NCBI GenBank assembly: GCA_937982505.1
Contig: CALJLV010000026.1
Location: 1-15,246, forward strand
Origin: an uncultured Desulfobacteraceae bacterium
GTDB lineage: Bacteria; Desulfobacterota; Desulfobacteria; Desulfobacterales; UBA2174
Direction of reading: 5' to 3'
Length of the DNA: 15,246 nt
Part shown: positions 1 to 7,515 of the stretch, one piece after another
Position numbering within the stretch: the first letter of the stretch is position 1
Layout: the number at the start of each line of letters is the position of its first letter
Notes under the pieces: model-generated
The model's input: the letters and a program-made list of their open reading frames with translations, nothing else
Database searches by the model: none
Told to the model about the DNA's origin: nothing
Translations under genes and position numbers: made by a program

Positions 1-45
1 GATTGACTGACGTGACTGGAGTTCAGACGTGTGCTCTTCCGATCT
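1..45 (+). other. Illumina P7/Read 2 adapter sequence (not genomic)
   Basis: Positions 12-45 match, base for base as I recall it, the 34-nt TruSeq Read 2 adapter that ends in GCTCTTCCGATCT. Bases 1-3 (GAT) fit the end of the P7 sequence, and bases 4-11 (TGACTGAC) fit an 8-base i7 index (GTCAGTCA on the other strand). This is library sequence left in the assembly, not biology. The genomic sequence starts at 46. Any open reading frame starting before 46, such as one with a GTG at 31, has an artificial N-terminus. Confidence 0.97.
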
Positions 46-237
46 GTGACCCAGATCGGGGTGATCACCCCGCCGGTGGGGGTCAATGCCTACGTGGTCA
101 GCGGCGTGGCGCTGGACATTCCCCTGGAGGACATCTTCAAGGGAGTGGTGCCGCTCTTGGGGGCCCTCATCCTGGCCACCCTGCTGATGATCCCCTTTCC
201 CCAGCTGGCCCTCTGGCTGCCGGGGATGATGAAGTGA
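46..237 (+). CDS. TRAP transporter large permease (DctM family), C-terminal fragment
   Basis: Only the last 63 residues are present; the 5' part is cut off by adapter. The stretch begins VTQIGVITPPVGVNAYVV, the conserved end-of-protein motif of the DctM/SiaM large membrane subunit of tripartite ATP-independent periplasmic transporters. It continues through the usual amphipathic 'PLEDIFKGV' segment, one hydrophobic helix (PLLGALILATLLMIPF) and the terminal 'PQLALWLP'. The family uses an ion gradient and a periplasmic binding protein to import organic acids or similar solutes; the substrate cannot be told from this fragment. It ends TGA at 235-237, 9 nt before the end of the convergent ACT-domain gene. 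The small permease and binding-protein genes would be expected upstream, outside the window. Codon 46 is the first genomic codon, not a start. Confidence 0.88.
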   Translation: MTQIGVITPPVGVNAYVVSGVALDIPLEDIFKGVVPLLGALILATLLMIPFPQLALWLPGMMK

Positions 238-246
238 ACGATCCGG

Positions 247-678
247 TCAGAGGGCGTAGAGCCGCTCGGCCGTGAGCACGTTGAGCCCCCCGGCCCGGAG
301 GGTGGCGACGGCCCCGTCCAGGTCTTCCAGGTGGAGAATGAGCACGGCCTTGTCGCCGTTCTTCTGCACGAAGGCGTACATGTATTCCACGTTGCGGCCC
401 TGATCGGCCAGAACCCGCAGCAGCCGGCCCAGGGCGCCGGGCCGATCGTCGATCTCGACGGCGATCACCTCGCTCTGGCGCACCGGGTAGCCGTAGTCCT
501 TGAGCACCCGGTGGGCCTTGGGGGCATCGTCCAGCACCATGCGCAGGACCCCGAAATCCTTGGTGTCGGCCAGGCTCATGGCCCGGATGTTGACCCCGAT
601 CTCGCCCAGGATGGCGGCGATGTCGGCCATGGTGCCGGGGCTGTTGGAGACGAACAGGGACAGTTGCGGGATCTTCAT
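247..678 (-). CDS. Double ACT-domain protein, probable amino-acid-binding regulator
   Basis: A 143-residue protein made almost entirely of two ACT domains, about residues 3-66 and 71-136. Both carry the typical loop glycine: NSPG at 12-15 followed by GEIGVNIRAMSLADT, and DDRPG at 77-81 followed by GRNVEYMYAF. ACT domains bind small ligands, usually amino acids, at domain interfaces. Stand-alone pairs of this kind occur widely in Desulfobacterota and related anaerobes, often near phenylacetate-CoA ligase or indolepyruvate oxidoreductase genes, but those are not seen here. The ATG at 678 is chosen because a GGAGGGG Shine-Dalgarno sequence lies just upstream and family similarity begins there; the frame stays open to 762 but that extension is non-conserved. 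It follows argC by 94 nt on the same strand, so co-transcription is possible. There is no DNA-binding or catalytic domain, so a sensory role is inferred. Confidence 0.85.
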   Translation of the reverse strand: MKIPQLSLFVSNSPGTMADIAAILGEIGVNIRAMSLADTKDFGVLRMVLDDAPKAHRVLKDYGYPVRQSEVIAVEIDDRPGALGRLLRVLADQGRNVEYMYAFVQKNGDKAVLILHLEDLDGAVATLRAGGLNVLTAERLYAL

Positions 679-711
679 GGCCCCTCCGGGTGGTGGGTGT
701 GGGTGAAACCG

Positions 712-760
712 GAAATTGGAAGCCTGCCCGTTGAGTGTGCAGCTTCCCGTTTCCAATTTC
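712..760. repeat. Inverted repeat in the argC/ACT gap
   Basis: GAAATTGGAA at 712-721 is the exact reverse complement of TTCCAATTTC at 751-760, giving a 10-bp stem with a 29-nt loop. The right arm lies inside the 7-bp tandem array at 749-776. The left arm belongs to a short run of similar 7-bp units in the opposite orientation (about 704-721). In the minus-strand transcript this hairpin would sit between argC and the ACT gene. No U-run follows, so it does not look like a standard intrinsic terminator. Confidence 0.7.
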
Positions 761-772
761 AAGTTTCCAGTT

Positions 773-776
<4 letters not shown>
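749..776. repeat. 7-bp short tandem repeat array (4 units)
   Basis: Four 7-bp units occur in tandem: GTTTCCA, ATTTCAA, GTTTCCA, GTTTCAA. They form two 14-bp blocks (749-762 and 763-776) that differ at one base. The array starts at the argC stop codon (773-775 on the minus strand lies inside the last unit) and extends into the gap before the ACT gene. The AT-rich composition contrasts with the GC-rich genes around it. Confidence 0.8.
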
Positions 777-1810
<1,034 letters not shown>

Positions 1811-1831
1811 AGACAATTCCTTCCTTCCGTG

Positions 1832-1903
1832 TCCTATCGGTCCTATCCGTCCTATCGGTCCTATCGGTCCTATCCGTCCTATCGGTCCTATCGGTCCTAT
1901 CGG
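1832..1903. repeat. 9-bp short tandem repeat array (8 units)
   Basis: Eight perfect-length 9-bp units occur in tandem, each TCCTATCGG or TCCTATCCG, in the order G C G G C G G G. Units 1-3 (1832-1858) and 4-6 (1859-1885) are identical over all 27 bases, so the array looks like a duplicated three-unit block plus two more units. It lies between livF and argC, ending 21 nt upstream of the argC start and leaving that ribosome-binding site intact. Because the unit length is divisible by three, all frames through it stay open and give spurious peptides. Confidence 0.93.
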
Positions 1904-1916
1904 CCCCACTATCGCT

Positions 1917-1947
1917 ATAGGACAAATAGGGCTTATAGGACCTATAG
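1917..1947. repeat. Inverted, degenerate arm of the 9-bp array
   Basis: Three and a half 9-bp units occur in the orientation opposite to the main array: ATAGGACAA (1917-1925), ATAGGGCTT (1926-1934), ATAGGACCT (1935-1943) and ATAG (1944-1947). ATAGGACC at 1935-1942 is the exact reverse complement of GGTCCTAT, which recurs in the main array (for example 1893-1900). A stem of at least 8 bp is therefore possible, with several alternative registers. The arm ends 3 nt before the livF stop codon, so a transcript leaving livF would carry this structure immediately. Confidence 0.75.
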
Positions 1948-1950
1948 TCG

Positions 1951-2670
1951 TCACCCCCCCAAATAAGCCGCCTTGATCTCGGGGTTGTTCAACAGCTCGC
2001 GGCTTTTTCCGGCCAGGACCAGGTGGCCGGTTTCGAGCACGTAGCCGCGCTGGGCGAACTTGAGGGCCAGCCGGGCATTCTGCTCCACCAGCAGAATGGC
2101 CGTGCCCTCCCGGGCGTTGATCTCCTTGAGGGCCTCGAAGACGCTGAGCATCAGCAGGGGCGCCAGCCCCATGGACGGCTCGTCGAGAAGCATCATGCGC
2201 CGGCCGCTCATAAAGGCCCGGCCGATGGCCAGCATCTGCTGTTCGCCCCCCGAGAGGGTCCCGGCCTTTTGTTCCTCGCGCTCCTTGAGGCGCGGAAAGA
2301 GGGCAAAAACCCGCTCCAGGTCCTCGGCGATGCGCCCGCGGTCCCGGCGGGCGAAACAGGCCAGGATCAGATTCTCCATCACGGTGAGATTGCCGAAGAG
2401 ACGCCGCCCCTCGGGCACGTGGCTGATGCCCAGCTGGCTGACCACCTTGTCCGGGGCAAAGCGCAGCAGGTCCTGGCCGCGGTAGGTCATGCGGGAGCCT
2501 TCCAGCACCGGCACCATGCGCGAGATGGCGCGCAGGGCGGTGCTCTTGCCGGCCCCGTTGGCACCGATGATGGTGATGATCTCGCCCTCTTCCACCGTGA
2601 AGCTCACCCCCTGGAGGGCCTTGATCTGGCCGTAGGAGACGCGCAAATTGTCCACTTCGAGCAGCCGCAT
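1951..2670 (-). CDS. livF: Branched-chain amino acid-type ABC transporter ATP-binding protein LivF
   Basis: A 239-residue ATPase, one of two nucleotide-binding subunits of a HAAT/Liv-type importer working at the inner face of the cytoplasmic membrane. Walker A GANGAGKST is at residues 36-44, the LSGGE signature at 139-143, and Walker B MMLLDEP at 159-165. The segment 'HVPEGRRLFGNLTVMENL' (84-101) and the ending 'IKAAYLGG' are LivF hallmarks that separate it from LivG. The ATG at 2670 overlaps the livG stop by one base (TAATG), a typical translational-coupling arrangement. The frame continues open far upstream, but only inside livG. It is the last gene of the liv cassette. The substrate is probably branched-chain or other hydrophobic amino acids, though relatives also carry urea, amides or aromatic acids. 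Confidence 0.95.
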   Translation of the reverse strand: MRLLEVDNLRVSYGQIKALQGVSFTVEEGEIITIIGANGAGKSTALRAISRMVPVLEGSRMTYRGQDLLRFAPDKVVSQLGISHVPEGRRLFGNLTVMENLILACFARRDRGRIAEDLERVFALFPRLKEREEQKAGTLSGGEQQMLAIGRAFMSGRRMMLLDEPSMGLAPLLMLSVFEALKEINAREGTAILLVEQNARLALKFAQRGYVLETGHLVLAGKSRELLNNPEIKAAYLGG

Positions 2671-3440
2671 TAGTCCACCGTTTCCTTGCCCAGATAGGCT
2701 TCGATCACCCGCGGATCGTTCTGGATCTGCCCGGGCGTGCCCTCGGCGATGACCTCGCCGAAAACCAGGGTCTGAATCCGCTGGCACAGCTCCATCACCA
2801 TCTTGAGCCGATGTTCGATCAAGAAAATGGCCAGCCCCAGCTGCTGGTGGAGCTGGCGGATGATGCCCATCATCTGCCCGAGCTCCTCGGGGGTCATGCC
2901 CACGGTGGGCTCGTCCAGGAACAGCACCTTGGGCGCCACGGCCAGGGCCCGGGCCAGCTCCACCCGGCGCTGGGCCCCGTAGGGCAGGTTCAGAACCCCC
3001 TGGTCGGCCAGATGGCCGATCCCCACCAGTTCGAGCAGCTCCCGGGAACGGGCCTCGATGCGCGCCTCCTGGCGGTGGCGCCGGGCCGTGCCGAAAAAAG
3101 CCCCCGCCAGCCCGTAGTCGATGCGGGCGTAATGGGCCAGGCGCACGTGGTCCAGAACCGACATGTGGCGCCACAGGCACAGGTTCTGGAAGGTGCGCCC
3201 CAATCCCAGGGCCGCGATGCGGTTGGGCGCCAGTCCGTTGATGGGCCGACCGTCCAGCAGGATGCGCCCCTCGCTGGGGGTGTGGATGCCGGTGAGCAGG
3301 TTGAAGATGGTGGTCTTGCCCGCTCCGTTGGGACCGATGAGTCCGACGATCTGGCCTGCCTCGATCTCGAGGTTGTAGTCGTGAACGGCCCGCAGTCCCC
3401 CGAAGTAATGGGTCATGTGCTCGACGCGCAGTAGTGCCAT
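2670..3440 (-). CDS. livG: Branched-chain amino acid-type ABC transporter ATP-binding protein LivG
   Basis: A 256-residue ATPase that pairs with LivF to drive import. Walker A GPNGAGKTT is at residues 36-44, the Q-loop region RTFQN at 82-86, and Walker B VLFLDEP at 172-178. The signature reads LPYGAQRR (152-159) rather than the canonical LSGGQ, which is usual for LivG proteins. The C-terminus has the family's IEHRLKMVMELCQRI and ends in 'VIEAYLGKETVD'. The ATG at 3440 is separated by a single base from the livM stop codon, and the stop overlaps the livF start. Translation of livM, livG and livF is therefore probably coupled. Confidence 0.95.
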   Translation of the reverse strand: MALLRVEHMTHYFGGLRAVHDYNLEIEAGQIVGLIGPNGAGKTTIFNLLTGIHTPSEGRILLDGRPINGLAPNRIAALGLGRTFQNLCLWRHMSVLDHVRLAHYARIDYGLAGAFFGTARRHRQEARIEARSRELLELVGIGHLADQGVLNLPYGAQRRVELARALAVAPKVLFLDEPTVGMTPEELGQMMGIIRQLHQQLGLAIFLIEHRLKMVMELCQRIQTLVFGEVIAEGTPGQIQNDPRVIEAYLGKETVD

Positions 3441-3441
3441 G

Positions 3442-4791
3442 TCACACCTTTGGCCTGGAATCGGTTCGCGGGCCCATGGCCTTGCGCAGGTCGAAATCGC
3501 GGAAGGCCACCAGCCCCGTGGGCCGGTAGATCATCACCAGGATCAGCAGCAGGGGGATGAAGATCCACTTGAGGATCTCCAGGGGCCGCAGGGCCTCGCC
3601 CAGCAGGCTGATGGACACGGCCCCGACGATGGAGCCGTACACCGAGTTGAGCCCCCCGAAATAGACCATGGCCAGGACCTCGGCCAGCTTCTGAACCCCG
3701 AACATGGCCGGGTTGATATAGCGCAGCACATGGGCCAGCAGGCCGCCGGCCACCCCGGCCCAGAAGGCCCCCACCAGAAAGGCGGTCATCTTGACCCGGC
3801 GGGTGTTGACGGTCATGGCCTCGGCGGCCGTCTCGTCGTCGCGCACCGCGTTGAGCGCCTTGCCCAGGGTCGAAGTGACGAAGTTGTTGATGATCCAGAT
3901 GCCCAGGACCACCACGGCGAAGATCACCGGCAGGGTGGCCCAGTCCGGCTGGCCGGCGATCCCCCGCGCCCCGCCGAGCACCTGGAGGTTTTCGAACAGG
4001 CTCTTGACGATGAACAGGAAGGCCAGGCTGATGATGGCCAGGTAGTCGCCGCGGGTCTTGAAGGAAGGGATGGCGATGATCAGGGCCCCGGCGGCCGCGG
4101 CGCCCCCGCCCAGGATCAGCGCCAGGGGGAAGGTCAGATAGTCCATGGGCATGGCGACCAGGGCCTTCCCCAGAACCTTGTCGTCCACGAAAAGCCCCAC
4201 CGTGAACAGCGACGAGATGTAGGCCCCGATGGCCATGAAGGCCGGGTGGGAGCAGGAAAACTCGCCCATGTACCCGTTGATGATGTTCAGGCTGAGGGTA
4301 AAGAGGACCGCGATGAGGGTCAGGTTCAGGGTGATGAGACGATAATCGCTCATTCCGGCCCAGACGTGCAGGGTGACGTACATCAGCCCCAGATGAACCA
4401 GGGCCGAGGCCGGCAGCGGCATCCGGGCCAGGGCCGCCGCCGCCCGGTTGGCGGCCCCGGCCGTGATCCGGCCCACCCCGATGAGGGGCAGCAGATAGAC
4501 GACGGCGAAATAGACCCCGGCGGCCGGGAGCTGCAGGAGCTCGATCCCTTCGAAGGCGGCCCCCTTGAACAGGGCGTTGACCAGTCCGGCCACCACCTTC
4601 GATATGGTCAGGATCCCGAAAAGAACCGGCATCTTGGGCAGGTGCAGGAGATCGCTCACCTGCTGGCCGAAGAACCGTTCGATGAGAACGCAGGCCAGGG
4701 CGCCGGTGAGCAGACCGAGGAGGGGCGCCGGCCCCAGAATCCGGCGCACGGCGCTCGGGCCGCGGCCGGGGGAAATGGCTTCTTTGGTCAT
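3442..4791 (-). CDS. livM: Branched-chain amino acid-type ABC transporter permease LivM
   Basis: A 449-residue inner-membrane permease with roughly ten hydrophobic segments. The first three form an N-terminal region before the conserved LivM core, as in other long LivM proteins. The core is recognisable by GYMGEFSCSHPAFMAIGAY, by the cytoplasmic coupling region around NAVRDDETAAEAMTVNTRR, and by GGLNSVYGSIVGAV at about 379-392. The end is 'IYRPTGLVAFRDF', typical of the family. The ATG at 4791 has an AAGGAAAAGGG ribosome-binding stretch upstream and lies 43 nt after the livH stop. It forms the translocation pore with LivH. The last ~20 residues are polar and likely cytoplasmic. Confidence 0.93.
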   Translation of the reverse strand: MTKEAISPGRGPSAVRRILGPAPLLGLLTGALACVLIERFFGQQVSDLLHLPKMPVLFGILTISKVVAGLVNALFKGAAFEGIELLQLPAAGVYFAVVYLLPLIGVGRITAGAANRAAAALARMPLPASALVHLGLMYVTLHVWAGMSDYRLITLNLTLIAVLFTLSLNIINGYMGEFSCSHPAFMAIGAYISSLFTVGLFVDDKVLGKALVAMPMDYLTFPLALILGGGAAAAGALIIAIPSFKTRGDYLAIISLAFLFIVKSLFENLQVLGGARGIAGQPDWATLPVIFAVVVLGIWIINNFVTSTLGKALNAVRDDETAAEAMTVNTRRVKMTAFLVGAFWAGVAGGLLAHVLRYINPAMFGVQKLAEVLAMVYFGGLNSVYGSIVGAVSISLLGEALRPLEILKWIFIPLLLILVMIYRPTGLVAFRDFDLRKAMGPRTDSRPKV

Positions 4792-4834
4792 GGGACCCTT
4801 TTCCTTGTACCCTCTGCGCCGCCGGCGGGGCGCA

Positions 4835-5800
4835 TCAGAGACGCAGCTTGGCGCTGTACGGTTCGCCGAAAAGCCCGTGGGGGCGGAAGACCAGAATCGC
4901 CAGCACGATGGAATAGGCGATCAGATCGCGCAGGTTGGAGCCGATGTTGAGCTCGAAGAGCCGATTGACGATCTGGATCCCCGGCACGGTCATGATCTCG
5001 ATGAACCCGAGCATGAACCCGGCGATGCAGGCCCCCATGATGGAGCCGCGCCCGCCGAGGATGGCCGCCACGAAGGCCTTCCAGCCGAAACTGACCCCCA
5101 TGTAGGGGTCGAGCACCGGATAGGCCAGCCCGAAGAGGATCCCGGCGGCCGCGGCCAGGGCCGACCCGATGGCGAAGGTCATCACCGCGATGGTGTTCAG
5201 CGGCACCCCCACCAGGGGGACCACCACGAAATCGTAGGCCATGGCGCGCATGGCCATGCCCCAGCGCGAGCGGGTGACGAACTGGTGCAAAGTGGTCATC
5301 AGGCCGATGGAGACCAGCACGATCATGATTTTCTTGTTGGTGATGAAAACCCCGCCCAGGTTGTAGGTCTGGGATTCGATGAGCTGGGGAAAGGCCAGAC
5401 GCTGGCCGCCGAGAAAGAGGATGTTGCTCGTCTCCAGGATGATCCCGATCATCAGTCCGGTGATGGCCGCCGAGGCCCGCGGGGCGTCGCGCAGGGGACG
5501 GTAGCCGACCCGCTCGACGATGATCCCCACAAAAGCGGTCAGGAACATGGAGATCAGGATGGTGGCCACCAGGACGACCCAGCCGGGGACCAGGGCCGCC
5601 GCTCCGCTGCCCACGATCTTGAGCAGCACCAGCGAGACCCCCAGGCCGATGTAGGCTCCCACCATGAAAATGTCGCCGTGGGCGAAGTTGAACAGCATCA
5701 GGATGCTGTAGACCATCGAGTAGCCCAGGGCGATCAGGGCGTAGAAACTTCCCCACTGCAGGGCGTTGATCAGGTTTTGCATGAAAAAGTTCAAATTCAT
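4835..5800 (-). CDS. livH: Branched-chain amino acid-type ABC transporter permease LivH
   Basis: A 321-residue inner-membrane permease, partner of LivM. Family landmarks in order are NFAHGDIFMVGAY (38-50), the LivH periplasmic stretch with ERVGYRPLRDAPR (96-108), a coupling-helix region RSRWGMAMRAMAYD (177-190), AAILGGRGSIMGA (245-257), and a C-terminal RPHGLFGEPYSAK. The ATG at 5800 is used because AAAGGGG lies at suitable distance. Met7 is a possible alternative without as good a site. It sits 101 nt after livK and is preceded by a hairpin (5827-5860). As in other liv clusters, the order binding protein, H, M, G, F is kept. Confidence 0.94.
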   Translation of the reverse strand: MNLNFFMQNLINALQWGSFYALIALGYSMVYSILMLFNFAHGDIFMVGAYIGLGVSLVLLKIVGSGAAALVPGWVVLVATILISMFLTAFVGIIVERVGYRPLRDAPRASAAITGLMIGIILETSNILFLGGQRLAFPQLIESQTYNLGGVFITNKKIMIVLVSIGLMTTLHQFVTRSRWGMAMRAMAYDFVVVPLVGVPLNTIAVMTFAIGSALAAAAGILFGLAYPVLDPYMGVSFGWKAFVAAILGGRGSIMGACIAGFMLGFIEIMTVPGIQIVNRLFELNIGSNLRDLIAYSIVLAILVFRPHGLFGEPYSAKLRL

Positions 5801-5826
5801 GCAGGGCCCCTTTCATGGACAAGGCA

Positions 5827-5860
5827 AGGGGCTCGAAAGCGCGCCCGCCGCCGAGCCCCT
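5827..5860 (-). promoter_or_regulatory. Hairpin in the livK-livH intercistronic gap
   Basis: AGGGGCTCG at 5827-5835 is the exact reverse complement of CGAGCCCCT at 5852-5860, giving a 9-bp GC-rich stem with a 16-nt loop. It lies in the transcribed gap after livK and before livH. No run of U follows on the minus strand, so full termination is unlikely. By analogy with other binding-protein operons it may protect the livK message from 3' decay, or partially attenuate, so that the binding protein is made in excess over the membrane subunits. That role is inferred. Confidence 0.6.
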
Positions 5861-5901
5861 CACATGACGTTGCGGTTCCCCGCCGAGGGGGATGAATCAG
5901 A

Positions 5902-7065
5902 TCACGGGCAGACCGACTTGTGGAAGGCGAACTGGCCCTGGTCGTTGATCTTGACCACCACGGCGCACTTGATGGGGTCGCCTTCCGGGGTGAAGGTCAT
6001 CTTGCCGGTGATCCCCGGGTAGTCCTTGATGGCGGCCAGGGCGTCCTTGACCTTGGTCCGGTCGGCCTTGATGTCGCCGCTCAGGCCGCCGGTGTTCTGG
6101 ATGGCCTGGATCATCAGTCCCAGCGAGTCCCAGGTCAGCGCGGCCACATCGTCCGGGGTCTTGCCGTAGGCGGCGCTGTACTGATCGATGAACGCCTTGG
6201 TGGCCCCCTGGGCGCCGGCCGCGGCGTAGTGGGTGGAGAAGAACAGGCCCTTGCAGTCGTCGCCGCAAAGTCCCATCAGGTCCCCGCTGCCCCAGGAGTC
6301 CGAACCCATGATCGGTTTGCTGAACCCGTTTTCCTTGGCGGCGCGCACGATCAGGGGCACCTCGCTGTAATACTGCGGGGTAAAGAGGATGTCGGCCCCG
6401 GAGGCCACGATATTGGCCATCTGGGCCGAAAAATCCTTGTCGCCGGTGGTAAAGGACTCGAAGGCCACCACCGCGCCGGGCCCGTGGATCTTCTCAAAGG
6501 CCTGCTTGAAGAACTCGGCCAGCCCCTTGGGGTAGTCCGAAGCGATGTCGTAGAGCACGGCGGCCTTCTTGGCGCCGAATTCCTCGGTGGCGAAGTTGGC
6601 GGCCACCGGCCCCTGGAACGGATCGAGGAAGCAGCCGCGGAAGACGTAGGGCCGGTTCAAGGTGGTGTTGGGGTTGGTGGACCAGGGGCTGATCATGGGG
6701 GTGGCGTAGTTGTTGGCCACTTCCCCGGCGGGCACGGCCTGGGCCGAGGCCTGGGGGCCGATGACGCCCAGGACCTCCTCTTCGGTGATCAGCTTGGTGA
6801 TGGCCTTGACGGCCGATTCGGCCTTGAACTCGTTGTCCTCGTAAACAAACTTCAGAGCGTAGGTCTTGCCGGCCACGACCACGGTGGGAACCTGCTTGAG
6901 GTACATCTCGGCGGCATTCTTGCTCGATGCCCCCACGTCCGGGTTCTCACCGGTCAGCGGGATGGGAAAGCCGAGACGGATGACATCGTTCGCGGCCCCG
7001 GCCGCGGGGGACAGGGCCAGGCCCAGGCCAATCAGGGTGACCATCAACAGCAGTCCTTTTCGCAT
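5902..7065 (-). CDS. livK: Branched-chain amino acid-type ABC transporter periplasmic binding protein
   Basis: A 387-residue periplasmic solute-binding protein of the Peripla_BP_6 (Leu/Ile/Val-binding) class. It starts with a clear Sec signal peptide: MRK, a hydrophobic core LLLMVTLIGLGLAL, and a likely cut after AAGA near residue 24-25. No lipobox cysteine is present, so it should be soluble. Family landmarks are IRLGFPIPLTGENPDVG, VIGPQASAQAVPAGEVANNY, and the later SDYPKGLAEFFKQAFE. Five cysteines in the mature part (in RGCF, GLCGDDCKG, IKCAV and the terminal SVCP) could form disulfides in the periplasm. The ATG at 7065 follows a near-perfect AAGGAGG site. It is the first gene of the liv cassette. 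Ligand specificity cannot be read from sequence; leucine-type amino acids are the default guess. Confidence 0.93.
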   Translation of the reverse strand: MRKGLLLMVTLIGLGLALSPAAGAANDVIRLGFPIPLTGENPDVGASSKNAAEMYLKQVPTVVVAGKTYALKFVYEDNEFKAESAVKAITKLITEEEVLGVIGPQASAQAVPAGEVANNYATPMISPWSTNPNTTLNRPYVFRGCFLDPFQGPVAANFATEEFGAKKAAVLYDIASDYPKGLAEFFKQAFEKIHGPGAVVAFESFTTGDKDFSAQMANIVASGADILFTPQYYSEVPLIVRAAKENGFSKPIMGSDSWGSGDLMGLCGDDCKGLFFSTHYAAAGAQGATKAFIDQYSAAYGKTPDDVAALTWDSLGLMIQAIQNTGGLSGDIKADRTKVKDALAAIKDYPGITGKMTFTPEGDPIKCAVVVKINDQGQFAFHKSVCP

Positions 7066-7161
7066 CGGTTCCTCCTTTTTGCCCTCAAGGTATGAATGGA
7101 TGGGTGGGAACGGCTCGCCCGGCCGCGCTGGGAAAGGCCGCCGGTTCAGGATAAGCCAGGT

Positions 7162-7190
7162 CTGATAACACAGGCCCGCGGATATGGCAA
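7162..7190 (-). promoter_or_regulatory. Candidate sigma-70 promoter of the liv operon
   Basis: Reading the minus strand, TTGCCA (7190-7185) is one base off the -35 consensus. After exactly 17 bases comes TATCAG (7167-7162), a 4/6 match to the -10. Transcription would begin near 7155, leaving a leader of about 90 nt before livK. The 236-nt gap with no array, the first strong ribosome-binding site and the start of a functional cassette make this the natural operon start. It is a motif-only prediction in GC-rich DNA. Confidence 0.35.
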
Positions 7191-7213
7191 CGGCCTTTTT
7201 GCGCCCTGGCGCC

Positions 7214-7231
7214 AAATCAACCACTTGATTT
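7214..7231. promoter_or_regulatory. Operator-like inverted repeat upstream of livK
   Basis: AAATCAA (7214-7220) and TTGATTT (7225-7231) are exact reverse complements separated by CCAC, giving an 18-bp two-fold symmetric site in otherwise GC-rich DNA. Its centre is about 67 bp upstream of the predicted livK start point, a position typical of activator sites. A second, overlapping small inverted repeat (CCACT 7221-7225 with AGTGG 7232-7236) is also present. No regulator gene is visible in the window, so the binding protein is unknown. Confidence 0.4.
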
Positions 7232-7301
7232 AGTGGAAGAAAAATCACGGCCGGCAAAGGGGGCGGGCCATCCGGGGGCGACGGCCGCCGGCGGCAACGG
7301 C

Positions 7302-7508
7302 TCAGTGCTTCAGGTCCCGGATCAGATCCTGGAGGATCCCCAGCACGTTGCGGCCCCGCTGGCGGGCGATGCGGCCCGCTTCGTCCACCACGGCCGCCGC
7401 CTGGCGCTGAAGTTCGTCGGGGGCCGGCCGGGGCAGGCCGCGCTGCGTGTACTGGCGCTCCAGAAGGCGCCGGGCCAGGTTGATTTTTTGGTCGCGCAAG
7501 AAGCCCAT
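7302..7508 (-). CDS. Small uncharacterised protein (68 aa)
   Basis: A 68-residue, charged, helix-rich, cytoplasmic protein without signal peptide or membrane segment. It begins MGFLRDQKINLARRLLERQY, continues through QAAAVVDEAGRIARQRG and ends NVLGILQDLIRDLKH. I do not recognise a characterised family, though it has the look of a short conserved protein rather than random sequence: amphipathic helices, no low complexity, and an orderly C-terminus. The ATG at 7508 is preferred. The frame stays open upstream to 7673, but the extension would translate the 9-bp array as LNDLNALNDPN-type repeats. No clear Shine-Dalgarno is seen, because the array ends only 7 nt before the start codon. It follows pyk by 121 nt on the same strand and precedes the liv promoter region. 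Function unknown. Confidence 0.6.
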   Translation of the reverse strand: MGFLRDQKINLARRLLERQYTQRGLPRPAPDELQRQAAAVVDEAGRIARQRGRNVLGILQDLIRDLKH

Positions 7509-7515
7509 GGGGATA

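Noticed and set aside
3..275. Open frame starting MTDVTGVQTCALPI
   Set aside because: Its N-terminus is translated Illumina adapter and the remainder is out of frame with the recognisable TRAP permease fragment.
1832..1903. CRISPR array
   Set aside because: Units are 9 bp with no spacers, and no cas genes are nearby; it is a simple tandem repeat.
1811..1954. N-terminal GPIGPIGR-type extension of ArgC, and similar repeat peptides on the plus strand (RSYRSYPSYRSY)
   Set aside because: These are translations of the 9-bp array. A good ribosome-binding site and the family N-terminus (MTRCAVIGATGYAGAE) set the start at 1810.
7196..7212. Sigma-54 promoter (TGGCGC...CGCA) upstream of livK
   Set aside because: GG-to-GC spacing is one base short of the required 10 and the -12 element is poor; the TTGCCA-17-TATCAG candidate is better.
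7232..7301. Intrinsic terminator after the 68-aa gene (GC-rich palindrome 7284-7295 and a T-run near 7238-7246 on the minus strand)
   Set aside because: The palindrome and the U-run are about 40 nt apart with no single stem joining them; not strong enough to annotate.
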